This document shows positions 1 to 5,809 of a stretch of DNA of 5,809 bases, piece by piece (the first letter of the stretch is position 1; each line of letters begins with the position of its first letter). The notes beneath the pieces are model-generated. The model made no database searches. It saw nothing but the letters and a program-made list of their open reading frames with translations, and had not been told where the DNA came from. Position numbers and translations under genes: made by a program. Source of the DNA: Actinomycetes bacterium (GTDB lineage: Bacteria; Actinomycetota; Acidimicrobiia; Acidimicrobiales; Microtrichaceae); the NCBI GenBank assembly GCA_023423475.1, contig JAFAFN010000586.1, positions 1-5,809 on the forward strand. The letters run 5' to 3'.

Positions 1-1
1 C

Positions 2-301
2 CACTCGGCGTTCCGCGATGACGACGGCCTTCGCGCCGCAACGGAGCGGGCCGCACGCCACGGCTTCACTGGCAAACTCGCGATCCACCCTTCGCAGATC
101 GAGGCGATCAACGCCGGGTTCTCGGTCTCCGCCGACGACCTCCGGGAGAACCTGGCGATCATCGCTGCGTTCGACACCGATCCAACCGCTGGCGTCGTCG
201 CCATCGACGGTCGCATGTACGACCGACCACATCTGGTCCAGGCCCAGCGGATCGTCGAGCGAGCGCAGCGCTCCCCGTCCCTACCTGAGGGGACATCATG
301 A
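2..301 (+). CDS. CoA-ester lyase, HpcH/HpaI aldolase / citrate lyase beta family (C-terminal part)
   Basis: Only the last 99 codons are visible; the reading frame is open from base 2 and the start lies upstream. The segment GFTGKLAIHPSQIEAIN (codons from about base 62) is the conserved C-terminal signature of CitE-like and malyl/citramalyl-CoA lyases, followed by the usual helical tail. Family members of about 270-300 residues cleave or form beta-hydroxyacyl-CoAs (malyl-, citramalyl- or HMG-CoA) in a divalent-metal TIM barrel. The metal ligands and catalytic arginine would be in the missing part, so the substrate cannot be read here. The stop TGA at 299-301 overlaps the ATG of aacS (298-300), so the two are probably translated together. 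Because the next gene activates acetoacetate and a MaoC hydratase follows, I infer an HMG-CoA or citramalyl-CoA lyase role comparable to mycobacterial Rv2498c. The family is near certain; the substrate is inference. Confidence 0.9.
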   Translation, partial: HSAFRDDDGLRAATERAARHGFTGKLAIHPSQIEAINAGFSVSADDLRENLAIIAAFDTDPTAGVVAIDGRMYDRPHLVQAQRIVERAQRSPSLPEGTS

Positions 302-2250
302 CTTCGACGCAGCATGCGCCCGTCTGGTCGCCCTCAGACCGCGACGCGCACGACCGGCTACAGAACTTCGTTGACCAACTCCGGACACCGAGTCGACCCG
401 CCGGCGTCGGCTACGACGCCGTCTGGCGGTGGTCGGTCGACGAGGCCGGCGACTTCTGGAGCGCCATCGCCGACGAACTTGGACTTTGGAAGGTCGAGCC
501 GACGGCGTCGCTCGTCGACCCGACGATGCCGGGATCACAGTGGTTCCCGGGCGCTGAGCTCAACTACGTGGACGTCGCGCTACGCCGCCGCGGTCCGGCG
601 ACCGCGATCGTCGCTCTGGACGAGACCGGGGCAGAGGAGTCACTCACCTGGGACGGTCTCGCCGACCTGGTTCGACGCGCGGCAGCAGGGATGCGCCGTC
701 TCGGTGTCGTTCGTGGTGATCGAGTCGCCGCGTACGTTCCGAACCGGCTCGAGTCGGTGATCGCGTTCCTCGCGTCGGCGTCGATCGGGGCCATCTGGAC
801 AGCGACGTCGCCCGACTTCGGCGACGAGAGCGCGCTCGAACGATTCGGCCAAGTGGAGCCGTCGCTTCTGCTCGTCGTCGACGGCTACCGGTACGCCGGA
901 CGCCACCACGATCGGAGCGAAACGGTCGCGGCGCTGGTCGCCGGACTCCCGACAGTGCGCCACGTCGTCAACCTCCCCGGGTCGGACGCCCCAGGTCTGA
1001 CATGGGACGAGCTGGTCGCTCCGACAGATGAACCGCTCGAGACCGAGCCCGTGCCGTTCGACCATCCCCTCTGGATCGTCTACACGTCCGGCACGACCGG
1101 TCGGCCAAAGTCGATCGTCCACGGCCACGGCGGAGTCGCCCTCGAGCATCACAAGCTGCTGAGGTACCAGCTCGGCCTCACCCCCGACGACACCTTCTTC
1201 TGGTTCAGCACGACCGGTTGGGTGATGTGGAACATCCTCGTGGGCGGACTCATCGTCGGGACGCAGGTCGTGCTCTACGACGGCAGCCCGACCCATCCCG
1301 GGACCGACCGGCTCTGGGACGTCGCGGCGTCCACCGGCACGACGTTCCTGGGACTGAGCGCGGGTTTCGTCCAGGCCTCGATGGCCGACAGCCATCAGCC
1401 GGGAGTGGGTCGCGACCTCGATCGGGTGCGATCGGTCGGCATCACCGGCTCACCGCTGCCCGCAGCCGGTTACCACTGGCTGCGGGACCAACTCCGCCAG
1501 CCGTTCATCGCGTCCATCAGCGGCGGGACCGACGTGGCGACCGCGTTCATCGGCAGCACACCGACGTTGCCCGTGCACGCCGGCCGCCTCCAACGTCCGT
1601 GCCTTGGTGTCGATGCCGTGGCCTTCGACGACGTTGGAACGACGATCGTCGGCACTCCCGGTGAGCTGGTCGTGCGGCAGCCCGTACCGTCGATGCCGCT
1701 GTGCTTCTGGGGCGACAACGGGGACCGCTACCAGTCGGCCTACTTCGATCGCTTTCCCGGGCTCTGGTGCCATGGCGACTGGATCGAGTTCGGCGAGGAC
1801 GGTTCGAGTGTCGTCCACGGAAGATCGGACGCCACGCTCAACCGTGGTGGCGTCCGGATGGGTAGCAGCGACTTCTACCGAGTACTCGAGGGGATGCCAG
1901 AGCTCAGCGATGCGGTCGTGCTGGATACGACCAGCATCGAGGAGCCGAAGGGTCGACTGGTCCTCGTGCTCGCCGCCGCGTCGGAGTCCGTAGCGCCCGA
2001 GGAGCTGGCCGAGAAGACTCGGAGCACGCTTCGTCGGGCGCTCAGCCCCCGGCACGTGCCGGACGGCATTGTGGTCGTCGACCGCCTGCCACGCACGTTG
2101 AACGGCAAGCGGCTGGAGGTCCCGATCAAGCGACTCTTCCAGGGCGTCCCCACTCACCAGACCGTCGACTCCAGCGCGATCGACGACATCGAGGCTTGGA
2201 ACGACCTCGTCCTCGCCGCCGAGAAGTGGCGCGCTGACACCGCCAACTGA
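298..2250 (+). CDS. aacS: acetoacetate-CoA ligase (acetoacetyl-CoA synthetase)
   Basis: This 650-residue protein has the usual length for the cytosolic enzyme that converts acetoacetate, ATP and CoA to acetoacetyl-CoA, AMP and PPi. It belongs to the ANL adenylating superfamily. An ACAS-type N-terminal region carries WFPGAELNY (W82 onward). The phosphate-binding loop [11 protein letters not shown] is at 262-272, and STTGWVMWN, typical of AacS, starts at S304. SGGTD forms the A5-like motif, WCHGDW contains the ribose-binding Asp494, and [11 protein letters not shown] (508-518) is the hinge region. PRTLNGK ends in the adenylation lysine K604. The ATG overlaps the lyase stop, and a GAGGGG Shine-Dalgarno at 287-292, five bases upstream, supports this start. 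One oddity is Arg430 where family members usually have Glu (G-E-L/I-Q). Context suggests it recaptures acetoacetate released by the upstream lyase. Ordinary acetyl-CoA synthetase is less likely because the AacS-specific blocks match throughout. Confidence 0.96.
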   Translation: MTSTQHAPVWSPSDRDAHDRLQNFVDQLRTPSRPAGVGYDAVWRWSVDEAGDFWSAIADELGLWKVEPTASLVDPTMPGSQWFPGAELNYVDVALRRRGPATAIVALDETGAEESLTWDGLADLVRRAAAGMRRLGVVRGDRVAAYVPNRLESVIAFLASASIGAIWTATSPDFGDESALERFGQVEPSLLLVVDGYRYAGRHHDRSETVAALVAGLPTVRHVVNLPGSDAPGLTWDELVAPTDEPLETEPVPFDHPLWIVYTSGTTGRPKSIVHGHGGVALEHHKLLRYQLGLTPDDTFFWFSTTGWVMWNILVGGLIVGTQVVLYDGSPTHPGTDRLWDVAASTGTTFLGLSAGFVQASMADSHQPGVGRDLDRVRSVGITGSPLPAAGYHWLRDQLRQPFIASISGGTDVATAFIGSTPTLPVHAGRLQRPCLGVDAVAFDDVGTTIVGTPGELVVRQPVPSMPLCFWGDNGDRYQSAYFDRFPGLWCHGDWIEFGEDGSSVVHGRSDATLNRGGVRMGSSDFYRVLEGMPELSDAVVLDTTSIEEPKGRLVLVLAAASESVAPEELAEKTRSTLRRALSPRHVPDGIVVVDRLPRTLNGKRLEVPIKRLFQGVPTHQTVDSSAIDDIEAWNDLVLAAEKWRADTAN

Positions 2251-2276
2251 CATCTGCTTCCACGACTCGAAACACC

Positions 2277-2281
2277 AGGAG
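2277..2281 (+). promoter_or_regulatory. ribosome binding site of the + strand MaoC hydratase
   Basis: AGGAG lies six bases before the ATG at 2288, within the 37-base gap after aacS. It supports this start codon and independent initiation within the same transcript. I see no convincing promoter in the gap. Confidence 0.75.
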
Positions 2282-2287
2282 ACGCAC

Positions 2288-2743
2288 ATGCCCGGCTTGT
2301 ACTACGACGAATTCGACGTCGGCCAGACCTTCGAACACCCGATCCGCCGGACGCTCACAGAGGCCGACAACGTCTTCTTCACGGCGCTCACCCACAATCC
2401 GGCGGCGCTGCACCTCGATGAGGAGTACGCACGGGGCACCGAATTCGGACAGCGGATCGTCAACAGCGCGTTCACCTTGGGGCTCATGGTCGGCATCTCA
2501 GTCGGCGACACCACCCTGGGCACGACGGTCGCCAACCTCGGCTGGGACAAGGTCCGGTTCCCGAAGCCGTTGTTCCACGGCGACACGATCCGGGTCGAGA
2601 CCGAGGTGCTCGAGCTACGCGACAGCGCCTCACGGCCCGACAACGGCATCGTTGTGTTCGTCCATCGTGCGATGAACCAGAAGGACGAGCTGGTGGCGAC
2701 GTGCGAGCGCTCGGCGCTGATGCACCGCCGGCCGGCAGCATGA
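2288..2743 (+). CDS. MaoC-family enoyl-CoA hydratase, stand-alone hot-dog protein (Rv2499c-like)
   Basis: The 151-residue single-domain hot-dog protein should add water across the double bond of a short or branched enoyl-CoA. The hydratase motif is [19 protein letters not shown] (30-48), the substrate-side segment is [14 protein letters not shown] (56-69), and [10 protein letters not shown] (91-100) is the conserved C-terminal strand block. His42 of the catalytic pair is kept. The position that is Asp in PhaJ-type R-hydratases is Asn37, and the RIVHG-type segment reads RIVNS. From memory, mycobacterial Rv2499c, encoded beside the lyase Rv2498c, shares both changes, so this is probably a subfamily trait rather than decay. 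Its place after a CoA lyase and aacS suggests it makes the lyase substrate, for example HMG-CoA from 3-methylglutaconyl-CoA, or citramalyl-CoA from itaconyl- or mesaconyl-CoA. The family is secure; the substrate is inferred. Confidence 0.93.
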   Translation: MPGLYYDEFDVGQTFEHPIRRTLTEADNVFFTALTHNPAALHLDEEYARGTEFGQRIVNSAFTLGLMVGISVGDTTLGTTVANLGWDKVRFPKPLFHGDTIRVETEVLELRDSASRPDNGIVVFVHRAMNQKDELVATCERSALMHRRPAA

Positions 2744-2749
2744 CCGGTC

Positions 2750-2763
2750 GCAGCTGGAGCTGC
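2750..2763. terminator. short perfect inverted repeat between convergent genes, possible weak bidirectional terminator
   Basis: GCAGCTGGAGCTGC is a perfect 14-base inverted repeat between the two stop codons. It could fold as a five-base-pair stem with a TGGA loop on either strand. Neither side has a T-run, and the stem is short, so intrinsic termination would be weak. Its position between convergent genes only 19 bases apart is the main reason to record it. It may be chance in GC-rich DNA. Confidence 0.3.
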
Positions 2764-3905
2764 TAGGCGATCGCCGTCCCAGCTCGGAGCTCCGCAATCC
2801 GATCGGCCGACAGTCCCAGCTCGCCGAGCACTTCGTCCGTGTGCTGCCCGATATGGGGCGGCGGGCGGCCGATGCTGCTTGGGGTGCGGCTGAACCGGGG
2901 GGACGGTGCCGGCTGCACCACTCCCGCCACCTCGGTGAAGGTTCCACGCTCGACGATGTGGGGGTGGGTCGGAGTCTCCTCCATCGTGAGGACCGGGGCG
3001 AAGCACACATCGGTGCCCTCAAGGAGATCGCACCACTCGTCGCGCGTCCTGCTACGGAAGACCGTGGCGAAGCGCTCTTTGAGCGCGGGCCACTGGGTCC
3101 GGTCGTTCTGGCGAGGCAGCTGCTCAGCGTCGAGACCGATGAGCTCAAGCAGCTCAGCGTAGAACTGAGGCTCGATCGACCCGATGGAGATGAACCTGCC
3201 GTCGGCGGTCTCGTAGGCGTCGTAGAAGTGGGCGCCGGTGTCGATGAGGTTCGTACCCCGCTCGTCCTGCCAGCCTCCCATCGCCCGAAACGACCAGATC
3301 ATCGACATCAGAGTGGCGGCACCATCGACCATCGCTGCGTCGATCACCTGGCCCTCCCCGGACCGGGACGTCTCCAGCAGTGCCGCGCAGACACCGAGCG
3401 CGAGCAACATGCCACCACCGCCGAAGTCCCCGATCAGGTTCAACGGGGGCGTCGGTGGCTGCCCTGCCCGCCCGAGCGGGTCCAAGGCGCCGGCGAGCGC
3501 GATGTAGTTGATGTCGTGACCTGCTGCGCGGGCGTACGGGCCGTCCTGCCCCCAGCCAGTCATGCGGGCGAACACCAACCGAGGATTCCGGTCGAGGCAG
3601 ACCTGAGGACCGAGTCCGAGACGTTCCATCACACCGGGGCGGAAGCCCTCGATGAGGACGTCGGCGCTGGCGACCAGCTCGAGCACGGTCTCGATCCCGT
3701 CCGGGTGCTTCAGGTCGACGCCAACCGACCGGCGACCCCGCCCCAGGACGTCGCGAGGCGGATCGGCGGGATCACCACCGCGGACGCTCACCGAGCGGTC
3801 GACGCGGATCACCTCCGCGCCGAGATCGGCAAGCATCATCGCCCCGAACGGTCCCGGACCGATACCGGCGATCTCGATGATCCTGGTCCCCGTGAGTGGG
3901 CCCAC
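2763..3905 (-). CDS. mcr: alpha-methylacyl-CoA racemase (CaiB/BaiF superfamily)
   Basis: The 380-residue protein should interconvert (2R)- and (2S)-2-methylacyl-CoA so that branched acyl chains can enter beta-oxidation, which needs the S form. It has the family III CoA-transferase fold, but the sequence is racemase-type throughout: GIGPGPFGAMMLADLGAEV (14-32), TGWGQDGP (116-123), AGHDINYIALAG (128-139), GDFGGGGM (159-166), IDAAMVDGA and SIEPQFY. His130, Asp131, Asp160 and Glu245 match the catalytic set His126, Asp127, Asp156 and Glu241 of Mycobacterium tuberculosis MCR with a constant offset of four residues. True CoA-transferases keep the Asp but lack the GHD context. The start is GTG, chosen because GGAGG lies eight bases upstream and the N-terminus then begins exactly where MCR does. 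It is last in the - strand operon, 36 bases after the catalytic hydratase subunit, and faces the + strand hydratase gene. Confidence 0.95.
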   Translation of the reverse strand: MGPLTGTRIIEIAGIGPGPFGAMMLADLGAEVIRVDRSVSVRGGDPADPPRDVLGRGRRSVGVDLKHPDGIETVLELVASADVLIEGFRPGVMERLGLGPQVCLDRNPRLVFARMTGWGQDGPYARAAGHDINYIALAGALDPLGRAGQPPTPPLNLIGDFGGGGMLLALGVCAALLETSRSGEGQVIDAAMVDGAATLMSMIWSFRAMGGWQDERGTNLIDTGAHFYDAYETADGRFISIGSIEPQFYAELLELIGLDAEQLPRQNDRTQWPALKERFATVFRSRTRDEWCDLLEGTDVCFAPVLTMEETPTHPHIVERGTFTEVAGVVQPAPSPRFSRTPSSIGRPPPHIGQHTDEVLGELGLSADRIAELRAGTAIA

Positions 3906-3913
3906 CTGGTGTA

Positions 3914-3918
3914 CCTCC
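3914..3918 (-). promoter_or_regulatory. ribosome binding site fixing the GTG start of the racemase
   Basis: GGAGG (CCTCC on the + strand) lies eight bases upstream of the GTG at 3905. No in-frame ATG gives a better match to the family N-terminus, so this site decides the start. It lies in the only gap of this operon. Confidence 0.75.
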
Positions 3919-3941
3919 GAAATGAGTGGACGGACTGGCGA

Positions 3942-4370
3942 TCAGTCGGCGGCTTGGCCTGTGGGGTCGAGGAGGAACGTCGCCCAACCGCGGAGGTGGA
4001 CGCCGCCGGATTCGCGGGTGCACAGCAGTTCCACGTCCACCGTGGTTCCGTCGTCGTGGACCTGCGTCGCTGTCACCGTGCCTGAGTAGGTCAACACGTC
4101 GCCGGGCCATGCCTGCTCGCGGAACTGCACCCCAAAGCGCCGGAGGTTCTCCGGACCGAGCCAGTCCACGGCGTAGGCCGCCATGACTCCCGCCTGACGC
4201 ATGCCAACGGCGAAGGGGCCGGGCTGGCCTGCCTTCGTGGCGAAGTCGGCGTCGTGGTGGATGGGATTGAAGTCGCCCGACGCGCCCTGGTAGCGAACGA
4301 AGTCGGTGATGGTCAGGGGGTGGTCGACCAGCGGAGCGACTGTCGCTCCGACCACGATGGAGTCATCCAC
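3942..4370 (-). CDS. MaoC-type dehydratase, catalytic hot-dog subunit (HadB-like)
   Basis: This 142-residue single hot-dog protein carries the full R-specific hydratase motif, YQGASGDFNPIHHDADFA (27-44), with the catalytic pair Asp33 and His38. The following GPFAVGMRQAGVMAAY and the FREQAWPGDVLTYSGTV strand are typical of the C-terminal half of two-domain MaoC hydratases. It is the HadB or ChsH1 type, which works with a separate non-catalytic partner; that partner is the gene immediately upstream, overlapping by eight bases. The start is GTG, supported by AAAGGAG seven bases upstream; the nearby ATG at 4366 is out of frame. The pair probably hydrates a 2-enoyl-CoA in beta-oxidation, given the adjacent thiolase and racemase. 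A dehydratase role in fatty-acid synthesis, as in HadAB, is possible but fits the neighbours less well. Confidence 0.92.
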   Translation of the reverse strand: MDDSIVVGATVAPLVDHPLTITDFVRYQGASGDFNPIHHDADFATKAGQPGPFAVGMRQAGVMAAYAVDWLGPENLRRFGVQFREQAWPGDVLTYSGTVTATQVHDDGTTVDVELLCTRESGGVHLRGWATFLLDPTGQAAD

Positions 4371-4833
4371 GATCGCGCTCCTTTGCAGCGGTTTCGATCA
4401 ATGTCGAACGGGACTCGGCGGCGAGCTCCCCGTCGCGGCGGAACTCGGTGAGCACCTCGTAGAACGTCATCGAGCCACCACGACGCCCCGCCTTCTCGTA
4501 GACCTTGTCGATCCGGGAGAGGCCGTCGAGTACGTCGCCGACAGCGATCGGTGGGCCGTGGAAGACGAACTCCTGCTCACCGTGAAGGACGCGCGCAAGA
4601 TCGATGCCGGCACCTCGCAGCGGGTTCGCCTCAGGCTGTTGCCAGAATCCCATTGTCACCAGAAAGATCGGTGGAGCGAGAGCGGCGCCATCGGCTCCGT
4701 CCATCGGCGGCGTGGTGTTCGACCGGGTCGCCTTCGCCAGCTCGCGGGCCTTGCCGAGTTCGACGCGCATGCGGAAGGGTTGACCGGTCCTGCCGACGAG
4801 CTCCGTCGGCGATGTAGGACGAGCGCCGCTCAT
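4363..4833 (-). CDS. MaoC-partner hot-dog subunit, FAS1-like dehydratase N-terminal type (HadA/ChsH2-like)
   Basis: The 156-residue product matches the N-terminal dehydratase domain of MaoC two-domain enzymes. It starts with a conserved lead, VGRTGQPFRMRVELGKARELAKAT, then APPIFLVTMGF, a central LHGEQEFVFHGPP segment, and SRIDKVYEKAGRRGG with TFYEVLTEF. There is no Asp/His hydratase motif, as expected for the half that supplies the substrate-binding tunnel rather than catalysis. The ATG at 4833 overlaps the thiolase stop (ATGA, 4830-4833). An upstream in-frame ATG at 4950 would add 39 arginine-rich residues inside the thiolase gene and is not credible. The ribosome binding site is weak, so coupling to the thiolase probably drives initiation. 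The stop TGA (4365-4363) lies inside the start of the catalytic subunit gene, consistent with equal amounts of the two subunits. Unlike ChsH2, it has no C-terminal DUF35 domain. Confidence 0.88.
   Translation of the reverse strand: MSGARPTSPTELVGRTGQPFRMRVELGKARELAKATRSNTTPPMDGADGAALAPPIFLVTMGFWQQPEANPLRGAGIDLARVLHGEQEFVFHGPPIAVGDVLDGLSRIDKVYEKAGRRGGSMTFYEVLTEFRRDGELAAESRSTLIETAAKERDRG
4378..4384 (-). promoter_or_regulatory. ribosome binding site fixing the GTG start of the catalytic MaoC subunit
   Basis: AAAGGAG (CTCCTTT on the + strand) lies seven bases upstream of the GTG at 4370, inside the end of the partner subunit gene. It is the strongest such site in the window and decides the non-ATG start. 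Confidence 0.8.
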
Positions 4834-5809
4834 GCGGCCCGCTCGAGGATGTGCACTCCACACGCCGAGCTCAGCCCGATGACGTGAGCCAGCCCGACCC
4901 GGGCGCCCTCGATCTGGCGATCGCCGGCTTCGCCCCGCAGGTGGTGGCACACCTCCCAGACATTCGCGATGCCGGTCGCGGCGATGGGGTGACCCTTCGA
5001 CTGGAGGCCGCCGGAAACGTTGACCGGGGTCGAGCCATCACGCCAGGAAGCTCCGGACTCGAAGAAGTCGACGGCGCCACCCGGCTCGCACAGTCGGAGA
5101 TTGTCGTAGTGCACCAGCTCTGCAGTGGCGAAGCAGTCGTGCAGCTCGACGAGGTCGAGGTCCTCGGGACCGACACCCGCGGCTTCGTAGGCCGCGTCCG
5201 CGGCCCGGCGGGTAAGCGTGTTGATGTCCGGGAGGACCTGACATGCGTCCTCCCACGGGTCCGAAGTGAGGATCGACGCAGAGATCTTCACTGCTCGGCG
5301 CTGCTGCTCCAGGGAGAGTGTCTTGAGCTTGGCACCCGAGACCACCACCGCCGCCGCTGCTCCGTCGCAGTTCGCGGAGCACATGGGTCGGGTGTTCGGG
5401 TAAGCGATCATGACGTCGTTCATGATCTCGTCGAGACTCAGTCGCTTCTGATAGGCGGCGAGCGGGTTGAGGGTCGAGTGGGAGTGGTTCTTCTCGCTGA
5501 TCCGAGCGAACAGCTCGAACGAGGTGCCGCCGTATCGGTGGCCGTACTCCATGCCGATCTGAGCGAAGATGCCTGGCATCGCGTTGGTCCCGATGCGCCC
5601 GTCCGTCGACGTCACGGCGCCGACGCGGCCCGACGGTTCGAACGTCTTCCGCTCTGACTTGGCCTTGCCGCCCGAGCCGAGCAGACCGGCTCCGGCCAGC
5701 TTCTCGACGCCCACAGCGAGACCCATGTCGCACTCGCCGGCCTTGACGGCCATCACCGCGGTCCGCAGCGCCGTCGCTCCCGTAGCGCACGCGTTGGCCA
5801 CGTTGTAGA
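4830..5809 (-). CDS. thiolase, SCP-x / lipid-transfer type (N-terminus missing)
   Basis: The frame stays open to the right edge, reading YNVANACATG, so the GTG at 5801 is an internal valine and about 80 N-terminal residues lie outside. The nucleophilic Cys is in NACATG (codon 5789-5787). Further motifs are ELHDCFATAEL (His codon 5141-5139), GGLQSKGHPIAATG (His codon 4991-4989) and a late Cys in SSACGVHIL (codon 4862-4860). HDCF together with SKGHP is typical of sterol-carrier-protein-x and actinobacterial lipid-transfer thiolases, which cleave 3-ketoacyl-CoAs, often branched or sterol-derived, to acetyl- or propionyl-CoA. There is no C-terminal SCP2 domain; the protein ends ERAA. It leads the visible - strand operon, coupled to the hydratase partner subunit, with the racemase downstream. 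A thiolytic role on 2-methyl-3-ketoacyl-CoA is inferred; a retro-aldol function like Ltp2 is an alternative, but Ltp2 needs a DUF35 partner that is absent here. Confidence 0.92.
   Translation of the reverse strand, partial: YNVANACATGATALRTAVMAVKAGECDMGLAVGVEKLAGAGLLGSGGKAKSERKTFEPSGRVGAVTSTDGRIGTNAMPGIFAQIGMEYGHRYGGTSFELFARISEKNHSHSTLNPLAAYQKRLSLDEIMNDVMIAYPNTRPMCSANCDGAAAAVVVSGAKLKTLSLEQQRRAVKISASILTSDPWEDACQVLPDINTLTRRAADAAYEAAGVGPEDLDLVELHDCFATAELVHYDNLRLCEPGGAVDFFESGASWRDGSTPVNVSGGLQSKGHPIAATGIANVWEVCHHLRGEAGDRQIEGARVGLAHVIGLSSACGVHILERAA

Noticed and set aside
2251..2287. Possible internal promoter between aacS and the hydratase
   Set aside because: Beyond the Shine-Dalgarno, the 37 bases show no convincing -35/-10 pair; co-transcription with aacS is simpler.
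1450..2289. 279-codon open frame on the - strand opposite aacS, with a similar one at 640-1395
   Set aside because: Both are codon-aligned antisense shadows of aacS in GC-rich DNA, rich in Arg/Asp/Val, with no domain signature.
3117..3170. Repeated AGCTCAGCGT-like words
   Set aside because: They encode a Leu/Glu-rich helix of the racemase (YAELLELIGLDAEQL); the similarity follows from codon use and there is no longer repeat unit.
2763..3905. CaiB-family gene as an itaconate or mesaconyl-CoA transferase working with the + strand lyase and hydratase
   Set aside because: The GHDINYI block and full racemase catalytic set match alpha-methylacyl-CoA racemase, and it belongs to the opposite-strand operon.
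2841..4085. 414-codon open frame on the + strand, opposite the racemase and hydratase subunit
   Set aside because: It lies in the antisense frame exactly aligned with the racemase codons, where stops require the rare codons TCA, CTA or TTA on the coding strand. The racemase opposite is an unmistakable family match, and the antisense product shows no recognisable motif.
4834..4950. 39-residue N-terminal extension of the hydratase partner subunit from an upstream ATG
   Set aside because: The extension is Arg/Pro-rich, lies wholly inside the thiolase gene and has no family similarity; the ATG at 4833 overlaps the thiolase stop and gives the expected family length.
4851..5657. 268-codon open frame on the + strand opposite the thiolase
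   Set aside because: It is the codon-aligned antisense frame of a clear thiolase and has no recognisable motif.
5799..5801. GTG as the thiolase start codon
   Set aside because: It lies in the middle of the conserved YNVANACATG active-site segment, the frame stays open to the window edge, and about 80 N-terminal residues would be missing; it is an internal Val.

Overview
This is a strongly GC-rich, densely coding window from what looks like an actinobacterium. Several products resemble mycobacterial counterparts as I remember them, and an acidimicrobial or other non-mycobacterial actinobacterium is equally possible. It holds seven protein genes, two of them cut by the window edges, and no RNA genes, mobile elements, CRISPR arrays or long non-coding stretches. 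All seven act on acyl-CoA thioesters.

Left half, + strand (2-2743): the end of a CoA-ester lyase of the HpcH/HpaI-CitE family, acetoacetate-CoA ligase (aacS), and a stand-alone MaoC-type enoyl-CoA hydratase. The lyase and aacS overlap by ATGA, and the hydratase follows after 37 bases with a good ribosome binding site. Read together they fit the end of leucine breakdown: hydration of a branched enoyl-CoA such as 3-methylglutaconyl-CoA, cleavage of the hydroxyacyl-CoA to acetoacetate plus acetyl-CoA, and activation of acetoacetate to acetoacetyl-CoA. An itaconate/citramalyl-CoA route is an alternative or additional use.

Right half, - strand (5809 down to 2763): an SCP-x/lipid-transfer-type thiolase (N-terminus beyond the window), a non-catalytic N-terminal-type hot-dog dehydratase subunit, a catalytic MaoC hot-dog subunit, and an alpha-methylacyl-CoA racemase. 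The first three genes are joined by short overlaps; the racemase follows after 36 bases with its own ribosome binding site. Together they form a partial beta-oxidation module suited to 2-methyl-branched acyl-CoAs (racemise, hydrate, thiolyse). The acyl-CoA and 3-hydroxyacyl-CoA dehydrogenases needed to complete the cycle are not in the window.

The two operons converge with only 19 bases between stop codons, where a short perfect inverted repeat lies. I see no wholly new system. The points most worth a second look are an AacS-based ketone-body ending for a leucine-type operon, the split heteromeric hydratase, and active-site substitutions in the + strand hydratase and AacS.
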